A program made the translations under genes and the position numbers. A stretch of DNA of 64,000 bases from Purshia tridentata (taxonomy: Eukaryota; Streptophyta; Magnoliopsida; Rosales; Rosaceae), in contig QANT01007097.1 of NCBI GenBank assembly GCA_003254885.1, positions 1-64,000 of the forward strand, given 5' to 3'. The notes under the pieces were generated by a model. That model saw only the letters and a program-made list of their open reading frames with translations. It was not told the DNA's origin and made no database searches. Shown piece after piece: positions 21,775 through 35,070 of the stretch. The number at the start of each line of letters is the position of its first letter. Positions within the stretch are counted from its first letter, which is position 1.

Positions 21775-23180
21775 ACCTGGATCTCCTTTTACCGATCAGC
21801 CTACTCCTCTACAGCTTCAGTGTCATCAGCCTCCTTCTGCCTTTCCATTTGTTTCTCAGCCACCTAGATCTCATTTTGCCGATCAGTCTCCTCCTCTGCA
21901 GCCTTAGTGTCATCAGCCTCCCTCCGCTTTTCCCTCTGTTTCTCAGCCACCTGGATCTCCTTTTGCCGCTCAGCCTTCTCATCTGCAGCCTCAGTTTCAT
22001 CAGTCTCCCTCTATGTCTCAACCACCTGGATGTCTACTCCTCTGCAGCCTCAGTGTTATCAACCTCCATCTGCATTTCCCTTTGTTTCTCAGCCACTTGG
22101 ATTTCTTTTTGCCAATCAGTCTCCTCCTCTACGGCCTCAGTGTCATCAGCCTCCCTTCGCATTTTCCTCTGTTTCTCAACCACCTGGATCTCCCTTTATC
22201 GATCAACCTCCTCATCTGCAGCCTCAGTGTCATTAGTCTCCCTCCGCCTTTTCCTTTGTTTCTCAACCATCTGGATCTCCCTTTGCTGATCAGCCTTCTC
22301 TTTTGATGCCTCATTGTCATTAGTCTCCCTTCGTTTTTCCCTCTTTTTCTCAGTCACCTGGATGTCTATACGATCAACCTCCTCCTTTACAGCCTCAGTG
22401 TCATCAGTCCTCCTCTGTATTCCCCTATGTTTCTCAGCCACCTAGATCTCCTTTTGCCGATCAACCTCCTCCTCTGCAGCCTCAGTGTCATCAATCTCCT
22501 TTAGCCTTTCCTTTTGTTTCTTAACCACCTGGATCTCCCTTGCCGATCAGCCTACTCCTCTGCAGCCTTAGTGTCATCAGCCTCCCTCCGCCTTTCCCTC
22601 TGTTTCTCAACCACCTGGATTTCCTTTTGCCAATCACCCTCATCTTCTGCAGCCTTAGTGTCACCAGCCTCCATCCGTATTTCCCTCTGTTTCTCAACCA
22701 CCTGGATCGCCATTTGCCGATTAGCCTCCTCCTATGCAGCCTTAGTGTCATCAACCTCCCTCCGTCTTTCCCTCTGTTTATCAGCCACCTGGATCTCCTT
22801 TTGCCGATCAACTTCCTCCGTTGCAGCCTCAGTGCCATCAGCCTCCTTTCGCCTTTCCCTCTGTTTATCAGCCACCTAGATCTCCATTTGCTGATCAACT
22901 TCCTCCTATGCAACCTCAATGTCATCAGTCTCTTTTCACATTTCCCTCTGTTTCTCAACCACCTGGATCTTCCTTTGCCGATCAAACTCCTTATCTTCAA
23001 CCTTAGTGTCATCAATCTTTCTCTATGTTTCTAAGCCACCTGGATCTCTCTTTGTCGATCAGCCTCCTCCTCTGCAACCTCAGTGTCATCAGTCTTCCTC
23101 CGTCTTTACCGATGTTCCTCAACCACTGGATTCCCTTTGCTGATTAGCCTCTTCCTTTACAACCTCAGTGTTATCAGCCT
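21775..23180 (-). repeat. Main charged 29-mer array (about 17 units of ~87 bp)
   Basis: CACCTGGATCTCC-type words recur about every 87 bp, with two shorter units near 22023 and 23037. Read on the minus strand the consensus unit is near QREIQVVEKQREKRRETDD followed by TEAAEEEADR. It is rich in Glu, Lys and Arg and strongly predicts a charged helix or coiled coil. The period equals 29 codons, so unit gains or losses keep frame, though scattered 1-2 base indels break it. The other strand is also open in places, but its Leu/Pro-rich product is a shadow of the repeat. Confidence 0.88.
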
Positions 23181-23245
23181 TCCTCCGCCTTTGCTTTAGC
23201 CTCAATGGAAGTGCTAACTTTTTAGCCTTGTCCTTACCTTGTCCA

Positions 23246-23510
23246 TCCCACACTTTTAGAAACATTCCAAATGGATCAGAATCAGATCCCCTTTTTTGTT
23301 CATGTACTACCTTTTTCCATTTAGAAAGATCACCTTACCTTATTTCTTTACCGACCACCATCTCCTTCACATCGACCACTTTTTCCAAAGAGATGGTGGT
23401 CGGTAAAGATATAGTGTGGCGTGATCTTTCCAAATGGCGAAAGGTAGTGCATGAACAACAAACGGGATCTGATTCTGATCCATTTGGGATGTTTCTGGAA
23501 GTGTGGGAAG
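23246..23510. repeat. Long inverted repeat / foldback (arms ~122 bp, loop ~19 nt)
   Basis: The left arm 23246-23367 is the reverse complement of the right arm 23387-23510 with roughly 80-85% match, including GATCTGATTCTGATCCATTTGG and AGATGGTGGTCGGTAAAGA. The loop is about 23368-23386. The left arm, read on the minus strand, is the 5' part of the mosaic gene (MVVGKEI to GMFLKVW). The right arm encodes the same peptide on the plus strand (MVVGKDIVWRDLSKW, starting at 23393, ending at a stop at 23516-23518). A transcript across it would fold into a long hairpin, like young plant MIRNA or siRNA loci born by inverted duplication. Confidence 0.85.
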
Positions 23511-23649
23511 TGGGATGAAGGGGGTAAGGAGAAGGAGAATGTTAGAAGGTTTATGGAAATGGAAGTGGAAGTGGGAAGGAGGAGGAGAATGAGGAGGTTC
23601 GTGTGTAAGGAGAAGGAGAAAAAAAGCAATGGTTAGAGAACTTGGAAAA

Positions 23650-24884
23650 CCCTAAACGGCTAAAGCACTGGATAGGAAAAGAATGGGTGCTTTATAATGG
23701 AGTGGGGTGGAAAGAGATTAGATCTCAGCCGCACATCTAGGTGTGTAGGTAGCTTTCTTAATTAGTCTTGCTTACAATGTATTCACTTATCAATTCACTG
23801 AGTTTTTAGATATGAAAGAATTTGATGCCTCATTTTCTCTCCAAGCATAGCAATATTGAGATCCCGTAAATTTTTTATAAAAAAACTGTTAACTTGGTGC
23901 ACGTAGCATGCATAACCTTATCGTACAAAAATGCCTGCTCCTTGCGCCTTGTGACCAACATCACAATTCATTTGCATACGACAATTAATGCTGCTTATCC
24001 TCTATTACCCCTTCCCCATACATGCAATATAATCATGTTAATTATAATACAATGTTTTGAAAGCCATAATACAATATGATACAATATAATTTTACTCTTT
24101 TATAACACAATATTTTGTTTTTAAAAGTCCGTTTGTGTGTTCCGTGTTAATTAAATTCATTGATCTTGTTGATAGAGTGTATTATTGAATTAATTCCCAA
24201 ATTAATTTAATGATAAAATGAACAATTCTGAAATATAAAAATATTATCTGGCATAAAAAGACTTGATTAAAAAACATAAAACACTATTAGTTTAGTGTAA
24301 GAAAGACTCATAAAAATGGATTGAACTCTACGCTAGTCTCTCTAATATTAATCGTTACAATTAAATGTCTGATTATACTCATTTCAACTGATCTTCATGA
24401 ATGAACTCGCATTGTTACTGAGAAGCTAGCCTTTTGGCAAGGATTTGTAATATGCAAAGTAACTCAGTACCTAGGTTGGAGTTTTTTTTGATGAATCACT
24501 AATTTACCGTATTCATCATTATTTGGGAAAAGATCGAATTGGTGTCGAATTTGGTAGTTTATACTTTTTGCTAATCATTAATACTATTGCAGATTAGATC
24601 TTGATATTAAGTTTGGAGTAGATTTTAATGTCTTTATCAATTAATGTCATCTCTATAATATTGGTCGAGGGCTATGTATATAGGTCTTTCGGTAGAAATA
24701 TATTTTATCTTAAATATAATGAGATCTGACGTGTGGAACTCACTCGTATTATAATTTAATAATTTAATGATTGAAACCGTCTAATTTCTCATATGCAAAA
24801 TTAAGTAAATAAAAAACTATTAAATAATCTAATTGTAATAAAATAAATGAACAAATAGAATAATTCCATTAACACGAAACGGGA
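23650..24884. other. AT-rich intergenic DNA, no gene seen
   Basis: No exon-like frames, RNA genes or intact elements were recognised. Confidence 0.55.
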
Positions 24885-25262
24885 GAGCAAGGATTATTTC
24901 TTTATTATTGTGGACTGACAGTTGGGGGACCTAGAAACAACAAATGGGAGAGCAACTCTAACTAATTGTGCTCTAAAACTCAGTCCGACCGACGACGAGC
25001 CAGATGGGTCACCATTTCTGGAGAATAAAAAATTGGCTAAAGCTTCCCAAAATCTTCTAGCGGGTAGAAGTTTCAAATATTTGGAATTCTAACGGTAAGC
25101 AACAGTGCGTTTCTTACACAGAATCAATTGCTCTGTAACCTACTGCCAATGGGTTTTGCTGATGATTCTTGAAATTGGTTTTTGAGCTTGAGATTCAATT
25201 GAAACGAAGAGGACAAGATGGAGAATTTCTCTACAATATATTAAGCATTAGAATGAAAATCA
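24885..25262. repeat. Direct repeat, right copy (partner 17085-17272)
   Basis: The right partner of the repeat at 17085-17272, in the same orientation, with extra sequence at about 24900-25070 and around 25130-25190. The outer 3' ends of both copies stop at the same AAGCATTAGAATGAAAATCAA word. Confidence 0.8.
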
Positions 25263-26017
25263 ACGAAGCTTAGCTCACTATTCGCACCTGAGACCGTTGG
25301 AGAGGAAGGAGGTTGGGATTTTGAGTGAACTGGTGTTTGGTGGCTATGCCCTATTACCTGCTGTTGATTTTGTCATTATGTGTATACGTAGACAGAAAGA
25401 GGGGAGAAATCTGTAACTTCAACGAAGTGGGCTTTTATATTCGGCTAGCAAATACTAGAGATTCAAGACAGCATTCATGGGCCACCAATGGGTAAATGAG
25501 AGATTTCTCGAAGAGATAGAAGGACAAAAGATATAAAGCTGATCAGGAAAATAATAATTATTTTTAAAATTATTTAATAAGGGCAGATGTGATAAAAAAA
25601 ATTTATAATTTCAAAACAATAAATTTATAATTTTTAATGTGAGTGGAATACAGCTATAGCCTGGACTACCATTGCTTCGTACAAAAAATCTTTAAGCTCA
25701 GTTTCCCACATGAAAGAGTGGCAAGAAGATATAAACTGACAGAGAAAAAAGCTTTGTTGTTAATTGTCTTATCAGTTATCACTGCGCATTCATAGTTTCG
25801 GCTTGGCCGCTAATGCATCATCTCTCGAGTCTCGACACATTTTAAGATAATCAATATAGTAAAAAATTATAAATAATTGAAACAAGAAAAAGATGAGACA
25901 AAACATGGCCAAAACTAGTTTTAAAACTAGACATGATTACTCAGAGATATCTACTATTCATTTGAGAGAAAATCACCGAAAATTTTCATCACCATTCACC
26001 ACTTCAGGTCGTTACAT
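25263..26017. other. Intergenic, includes the 3' flank of CSN3
   Basis: Nothing gene-like was seen. The right end probably contains the CSN3 3' UTR. Confidence 0.5.
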
Positions 26018-27725
26018 TCATATGTTAAATTTCTGAGGAACGCTATCGAAATCATCGAAGTCAAATCTCTGTCGCTCTCTCCCAACCTGACAAAAACAGT
26101 AATTTGTTTGAATAACGATTAATAATATCCAGTTCAGCTAACAATACGTAAACAATATTCTCACCTTTGCTAGGAACAAAGGATCAGATGAGATGTTTTC
26201 ATCCATAGCAGTCAGCTTCCTTGACAGTGCCATTATCCTGAACAGAGAGGAAAGAAAAAGAAATTAGAATGCAAAAAGTGCATGTTCACCAACTGGAATG
26301 CCCTGGTGATGTAACATTTCAATGGAAAAATCCAGACGTTCAACCAAAACATTCTATCATCCATCCCACAGTGGATATGATATGGCACTATAGCCAACAT
26401 TATGACAAATTAGAGTGGTATATTTTATTAGCTATAATGAACTGCAAGATATCGGAAGAATTTACCTCTGTATTGATGAGTCAATATGTTCAATCATCTG
26501 ACAGGTTTTATACTCTTCAGGATCCTCGAGAAAACTAACCATTCCATCCTTCTGGTTGATTGTTGCATATATCTCACCATCTTGTATCTGTAGTTCGATA
26601 AGAAAATGTTCAGTTAGGGTACAATACTAAGATTTGTAAAACCAATATTTCTAGTACTTCTGGTTTACCATTTGTAGCACATGCATTTCTGCTTCCTTAG
26701 CGCTGTTTAGTTGAACTGTGTTGGCTATATCTTGGAGGGAGAGAGTCAAGTATGTCTGAGTCAGTCTCTGAATGTTTCGCTTATACATGGAAGCTACTAC
26801 CTGCTTCACCAATCCAAGATTGTTGTCCTGGGGACAAAACAAATTTCCAAAGCCTCATTAATAATTAAGATGGTTAAAAGATTCAAGTGAGAGACTCGTA
26901 AGTTACACACAGAATCATATTGCATCCACTGTGTCTTCGCAAACATCCAAGGCTTTGGCATATGATGGAAAACTCACACATGCAAACTTTAAGTTGAAAG
27001 AATAGGATGAAATTTATTATAAAGAGCTCACATTTTCAAACCTTTCCCTGCTTTTCTGGACACATGTCTCCAATTCTTCAATTTTTCCAGTGCTATAACT
27101 ATTGGCCAATTCAATGTAGGGCTGCTCAAAAAGACAGAATTGGCCAAATATATTAAAAAATGAAATAGCTCCAGCAGAAAACATCAGGAAGTATTAGCAA
27201 AAATTACAGATGAAATACAAGTAAAATAAACACAATCATTTTCCTAAAAAAAATGGCGCCAAATTTAATAAACTATGTAAGAACTTCAAATACATTCCAT
27301 ATGTGTATCCTTTCAAGTAGTGGAAACACAAAATAACAAACAAGAAGTATGAAAGGACATCAACTTCAATAGTTTAGTAATGTTTACAAAACGTTCAACT
27401 AAACACCAATTAGAGAAGCAATGCTACCCTAATATCAAGTGCGTGATTATATCAGGATTCAAAAATCACAAGAGGCAAAATTTTAAAAAAGCTATCTCTT
27501 AAGAGAAAAAAAAAAAAAACTATGACAGAGCAATTCTCAACTTTAGCTTACCTGACAAAAGTTCTTCATATTCCTCTGAGCTACTGATGATGTGTATTTC
27601 GGGAGACTGGTAGAGAACTGTCACCAAGAATAAAGCAGTTTATCTTCAAAGAAATGAACAGCATGACGTTTATCCTCAATGATATTAACAGCATGAAAAT
27701 ATAAACTTGCCAACTCAAAATATGT

Positions 27726-27774
<49 letters not shown>

Positions 27775-29841
27775 ACAGAGAGGATTGGATGGATGGATAG
27801 GTAAGTGGATCTATAAAAGAAAAATCATACCTGTCCATGGTGAATGAGTGAAACCAATATATACTTTTTGTATGCTTCAACAGCTATAGCATTAATAGTA
27901 GACATTGGGGCTGTTACAACCTGGAAGATATGATTGAGCTATTAGGATTGACAGATAAATTGTCAGCTTCATATAGTAGATAATTTATCAGGTATAAAGA
28001 GCTTAGCGATTATAGATAACAGACATTGTGTAGAAGCTCCAATGCTTTGCGAAAACGCTTCTGTCCTATGCATATCATCCCCCTACCATGATGTCAAAAG
28101 TGAATTATTGTCAGCAAATTTCCTTAGCCAACATCAGATCCTCAAAGTTTGAAGCATTAAAAAATCTAAAAAGATTAAAGAAATTATGCATCAATAATCA
28201 CACTGATGAATCCAATTTATTAAGAGGATTCTGCCATCCAGCATATAATGGCTCAACTCCAGTTTTACTTTACAAAACTAAACAAGTAAAGCTTCGGCTA
28301 ATGAATTTTATATAAGCTTGGACTAGCTCAAATGGCTTCACTGTTCCAGGCCCTCTTTCCATGAGATATGCATAACCACAAATAAAATTGAATAAATCTT
28401 CATAAAGCATGCATCAGTTCTCTTAAGACTGACGTAATCAAATTAAAAGTAATTTTATAATGTCAACTTTCTTAAGTTCTAAAGAATCAAAAACGAAAAA
28501 GATATGACATTTGAACCCTCTTAACATGGCATTCACCTATCCTAAACTCTAGAAAAAAAAAAAATGTAGAGACAACCACTGCTAATGCATATAGCATTAT
28601 GTTTAAGAACATTCAGGTACTAATCCAAGAGAGTTTCCCATATGCAAGAGCATATACCCATAGTAAATGTAAGAAATGTCAAATGAAGCAAAGAACAATA
28701 CCAAGAAGCAAAAGCATAAATGATAACAAGTGCCAATACCAATAATGAAAAGCAGCTGAAATAAAGATAAATACTAGGTAGAAAGAGTAAACCACCCGTA
28801 ATAGCAATAGAGAAAAAGGTCCCTTGGCTGATCAACCTCAAAAATGTCATCATCTAAAATAGATAAGCCAGCTTTATAGCATTTTGACAACAAACAAAGA
28901 AGAAGAAATTCTGGATGCAAGGTAGTCAAATGTTCACAGGAGGTCTGAATTTTCCGAATTGCTGTCAACATTGGTGCCACTCCCCGCAATGGGGCTTCAA
29001 GAAGCATAACTTGATCTTTGAACCTCCTGCAAACAGATATGACTGCAAACCAACAAATCAACAAGAGGAATGAGAAATGCAATTTAACAATGTTTAGACA
29101 AGTCAAATCAAAAGAGTAAAGATTCATACATTTATCTGCTGCCAAAGTAATCTGCTCCCTAGCACAGGAGTTGATGAATCTGGCAATGGGTAAGACCAGC
29201 ATACTCGCTTGCTCCTTCTCCTTCGAAAAAGAACCAGATGAGCATGCCTCTCTGTCACCACATGCATACACCCCCATCATAGAAAGTCAATTTCTACCTA
29301 TTTCCAAAGCTAGTAACTAGGTAGAATCTTAAACAAATTAAACACATGCTATAAACGATATTGACAATCAAATTGTGTTTCTTATGCCTCGTTTGGATGT
29401 CTGACCAAATTACACGTAATGCAGCTACCGTGCTCAGTTCATCTCAACCTTTTAAATGCAACATAGATACAATTTAGGTTTTCTAGGTCAACAAACAGTG
29501 GATTAGGATACAAAGTTCTCACATGCACTCTCGTTTGATAATCAAACCCCAACACATTGTGTACAAAACCATCCGACTAAACCCTAGCACATCAAATTAT
29601 GAGAAAATACATAAACAAATTTAGAAAAATAGCATTAGAGTGGACAAGAGCCTCACAGAATGTAGAGGTATCCGAGCGAGTGCTTGGAGGGGTCAAGCAG
29701 CTCCAAAACAGGAAGCAACCGAGCCGACTCGGCGTGGAGCGAGTCCTCCGCTTGCTTGAGAATAACATGAAGGTGCGAGAGGTCTCCGGCGCTGCTCGAT
29801 AGACCTTGGATGTTCGCCACCAGAGATTGCACAGAGTCCAT
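26018..29841 (-). CDS. CSN3: COP9 signalosome subunit 3
   Basis: CSN3 is a PCI-domain subunit of the COP9 signalosome, which removes NEDD8/RUB from cullins and in plants represses photomorphogenesis in the dark (FUS11/COP13). Eleven exons join in frame: 29841-29657, 29251-29130, 29042-28796, 28082-28025, 27920-27831, 27617-27552, 27121-27032, 26827-26669, 26587-26466, 26237-26165 and 26086-26018, giving about 426 residues against 429 in Arabidopsis. Marker stretches are [14 protein letters not shown] at the end of exon 1, [12 protein letters not shown] in exon 3, and the PCI part with [20 protein letters not shown] and [11 protein letters not shown] (about residues 275-325). The C-terminus is acidic, [11 protein letters not shown]. 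The gene reads intact. Intron 5 holds an (AG)21 microsatellite. The exon 4 donor is GTCTGT, slightly off consensus. Confidence 0.96.
27729..27770. repeat. (AG)21 microsatellite in CSN3 intron 5
   Basis: A perfect 42-bp AG run, likely length-polymorphic. Confidence 0.97.
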
Positions 29842-30074
29842 GAATCAAGGACGAGTTTTCGATTTCTACGAACCCGGAATCAGAGAGAGACGAGATTAAA
29901 GCTTCAGTGCCCCCGAGTTTTGTTTTGTGAATGTGTCTGTGTACTCTCTGTTCATACACGCGTCGCTTATAAAGCTGAATGAATCGTCGGGGATCGACTC
30001 GTCGATTTCGCTGAGCTGAGTCGGGCGGTTCCAAATAAGTACTCGGTGATAAAAAGGAGAATTGATATTCATTA

Positions 30075-30110
30075 GGCCCAGCAAATAAACATGGGCCTTT
30101 ACTTTGGGCC
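30075..30110 (-). promoter_or_regulatory. Site II cluster upstream of CSN3
   Basis: GGCCCA at 30075-30080 and TGGGCC at 30092-30097 and 30105-30110 lie about 235-270 bases upstream of the CSN3 ATG. Such TCP-bound site II motifs mark many plant growth and housekeeping promoters. Confidence 0.55.
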
Positions 30111-30119
30111 TAGAGAAAT

Positions 30120-31380
30120 TTATAGAGTGGGTAAATTTTTAGACCTAACAAAAATACTCACAACCCATTAACATGACACAAAATGATATAAAAATTTAAG
30201 GATTAGGATTTGAAGTTATCGGATCGGATTGATATTAATGTCACCTATTAACGACCCATTAAAATAACAGGTCGGGTTGAATCAATTCACAAATTAGATG
30301 TTAAACTCGTTAAGACCTATTAAGAAATATGACATTTATGTCATTCCACATCACACTCACTCAACCCTAACCCTAAGTCATTGAGGGTCCGTTTGGAGGC
30401 ATGATTTTTAGGGGGTGCATTTGTATGTATGTAATTTGCTATAATTTTCTTATATAAAAATAATTGTTTTTTTTTTTTGGTCTGTGTCATATGACTCGTA
30501 TTCACATTTTTATATTTGTGTTTAGTTTGTGTTGGACCGTTGGTGTTTTTATCATCGGTTGCTTAACGAGTGTGTCTCGTTAAACTTAACAAATCGTGTG
30601 TTTGGTCCGAACCCGCATTATAGGAAATAACAATTAGCATTTAGCAAGAGGAAAACGAACCGAACGAAGCAAAAGGGAACCTCGCAAATCATCCACTTGC
30701 AAAAACCCAATCAACCATTAAGCAAACAAACATGAAAGCTTAATCAACAAACAAAGTCTGTTGGAGTTTGAGGCTTGTTTTAATTTCACCGACTTGACGT
30801 CGTGGGCGCTAAAACTTGGGCTAAACAAATGGTTATGAAAGAGCGGGTCCGTATAATGGAACAATAGCAATTATAGGCTGGGCCAAACACATGACTCAAT
30901 TCTTTCTTATAAGTTAATCTGAAATATTATTGCGTGCGACTCTAATCATGTGAGATACTAATATAAATTATACAAAGATATCATTACATTTAAATTATAG
31001 ATGTGTATAATTTTAAAAAATATTATTTAGAATTTATAATAATTTACACGAGTAAACATGCTAGGGTCAATATTACTTTTAATTATATTCTAACAAGTAC
31101 TAAACCATAGTGGTCCAAAAACATGTGAACCATGAGGTACTTGCACACCATTTTGTTTTTATGCTTGGCAGGTATGACCTTTGGATTTCATACCACCTCG
31201 GACATGCACAAATACTTTTCAAACAGGTAATGATATGACTATGAACTTCACGATTACTGAATGCACTTGAACAATGTTTGTGATAAAATTTACAGTTTGA
31301 GTTTCAAATAATATAGTATCATATGTGTAAAATAAATAAACATTAGAATATGCCTATATATATAAAATAAAATAAAAAGA
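30120..31380. other. Divergent intergenic region with degenerate repeats
   Basis: At 30180-30640 are words like CGGGTTGAAT, GACCCATTAA and AACGAGTGTGTCTCGTTAAA that look like an eroded hAT-type element, but I found no ends or duplication. The rest is AT-rich. No gene is seen. Confidence 0.4.
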
Positions 31381-31392
31381 CCATTACACTAT

Positions 31393-31484
31393 CTTTTCTT
31401 TTTTTAAGTTGGAAAAAGTGAGAATTGAACTTAGGTGTATTGTGAATAATTTTATAACTCTTCAACTGAACTTTATATACAACT
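31393..31484 (-). mobile_element. Short tRNA-derived retroposed element (SINE-like)
   Basis: A 92-bp insert is flanked by a 13-bp near-exact duplication, ACCATTACACTAT at 31380-31392 and ACCATTACATTAT at 31485-31497. On the minus strand it starts AGTTGTATATAAAG, has a box A-like AGTTCAGTTGAAG and box B-like AAGTTCAATTCTC, and ends in an A-rich tail. This is the layout of a tRNA-derived SINE or tRNA retropseudogene placed by L1-type priming. Confidence 0.7.
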
Positions 31485-31819
31485 ACCATTACATTATTTG
31501 AGATATGAATGTTGGCCGAGACCAATTTATAATACTATTGAACTTTGAAAACGTATAATGGTATTTTTTTGACCATATCTTATGGAAAGACTACATATAA
31601 GATATTATTCTCTTCGATCCGTGAGTATTGGTAATCATGTGCCCTTAATAAACTCGTGTTACTCATGTAATTCCTTATAATATTTCATGAATAATTATTG
31701 GTAATCATGTCCATACATCCAAAAAAATTTGTAATTTTGTGCGTGCATGGAGACAAAAAAAACTATATGAAACGTAGTATATGAAAAAATATTGTTTATA
31801 CAATTGTCCAAAAAACCTT

Positions 31820-31827
31820 TATAAATA
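31820..31827 (+). promoter_or_regulatory. TATA box of the GH1 gene
   Basis: TATAAATA lies 76 bases before the ATG at 31904, a normal plant spacing allowing a leader of about 45-50 nt. Confidence 0.7.
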
Positions 31828-31903
31828 CCGGCCTCTAAGTCGTAGATCTACACCACATTAGTTCCTAGCCTGCCTGCTAATATTACACAAAAATCAAATC
31901 AAA

Positions 31904-34662
<2,759 letters not shown>

Positions 34663-35070
34663 ACAAATAACAACAATGTTTGACTCTAATCCATTTATTT
34701 ATTTGGAATAAAGAGACCAAATGTATGATGTCGTTTCATGAGATAAGGATGGAGCCAAACATTTTTCAACATATAATACAAGACACGTGTGCACGCGTTG
34801 CCCTGCCTAGTTGAATGCTTCTGTTTCTATGTTTTGCTTTTTGTGCGGAAAACTCGGTAATATTTTCACACTGCGGTTTGTCATCATCTTTCCATTCGAT
34901 CAAAAAATTTCACCCCTATCATACGACCAGAGCTTGTCAAGTCACACCTACATAAACTTAATAAAATGCTACATTCTTCTAATGAAATGCTACTCCAACT
35001 AAAAGCTAACTTTACATAAACTTAATTTGTACAAGGGGGGATGATACCATAGAGTTATGGTGGCAAACAA
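34663..35070. other. Convergent 3' flanks of GH1 and SYN2
   Basis: AT-rich DNA holding the two 3' UTRs; no other feature was seen. Confidence 0.55.

Larger units (their letters stand above)
18556..23373 (-). pseudogene. Unrecognised, tandemly duplicated membrane/coiled-coil gene mosaic
   Basis: I do not recognise this family. Read 5' to 3' on the minus strand from about 23373, it shows MVVGKEI, an in-frame stop, GDLSKWKKVVHEQ, SDSDPFGMFLKVW and a basic linker; then about 17 copies of a charged 29-mer; then VNFGLLYEGIGALIAKVLLL (about 21775-21660); then a hydrophobic core (FLKRSIVCWVSMPMMHLVLD, 21648-21430); then one copy of the hydrophobic 29-mer and LVGYLIIH. The core recurs at 20660-20440 and 19333-19140, with partial cores near 21280-21170 and 19960-19850, so the unit has duplicated at least three times. 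Stops and frameshifts lie in every copy, so as it stands it is most likely a decayed gene cluster; an intron-split active form cannot be excluded. Confidence 0.5.

Noticed and set aside
21849-23143. Long plus-strand Leu/Pro/Ser-rich open frames over the repeat array
   Set aside because: They are alternate-frame shadows of the 87-bp repeat, which stays open in several frames because its period is a multiple of three. The minus-strand reading has the coherent charged pattern and links to conserved flanking segments.
18556-23180. Regular repeats resembling a CRISPR array
   Set aside because: Units are contiguous with no unique spacers, coding-like, and in a plant nuclear genome.
30180-30640. 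Eroded hAT element upstream of CSN3
   Set aside because: Suggestive words only; no terminal repeats or target duplication could be placed.
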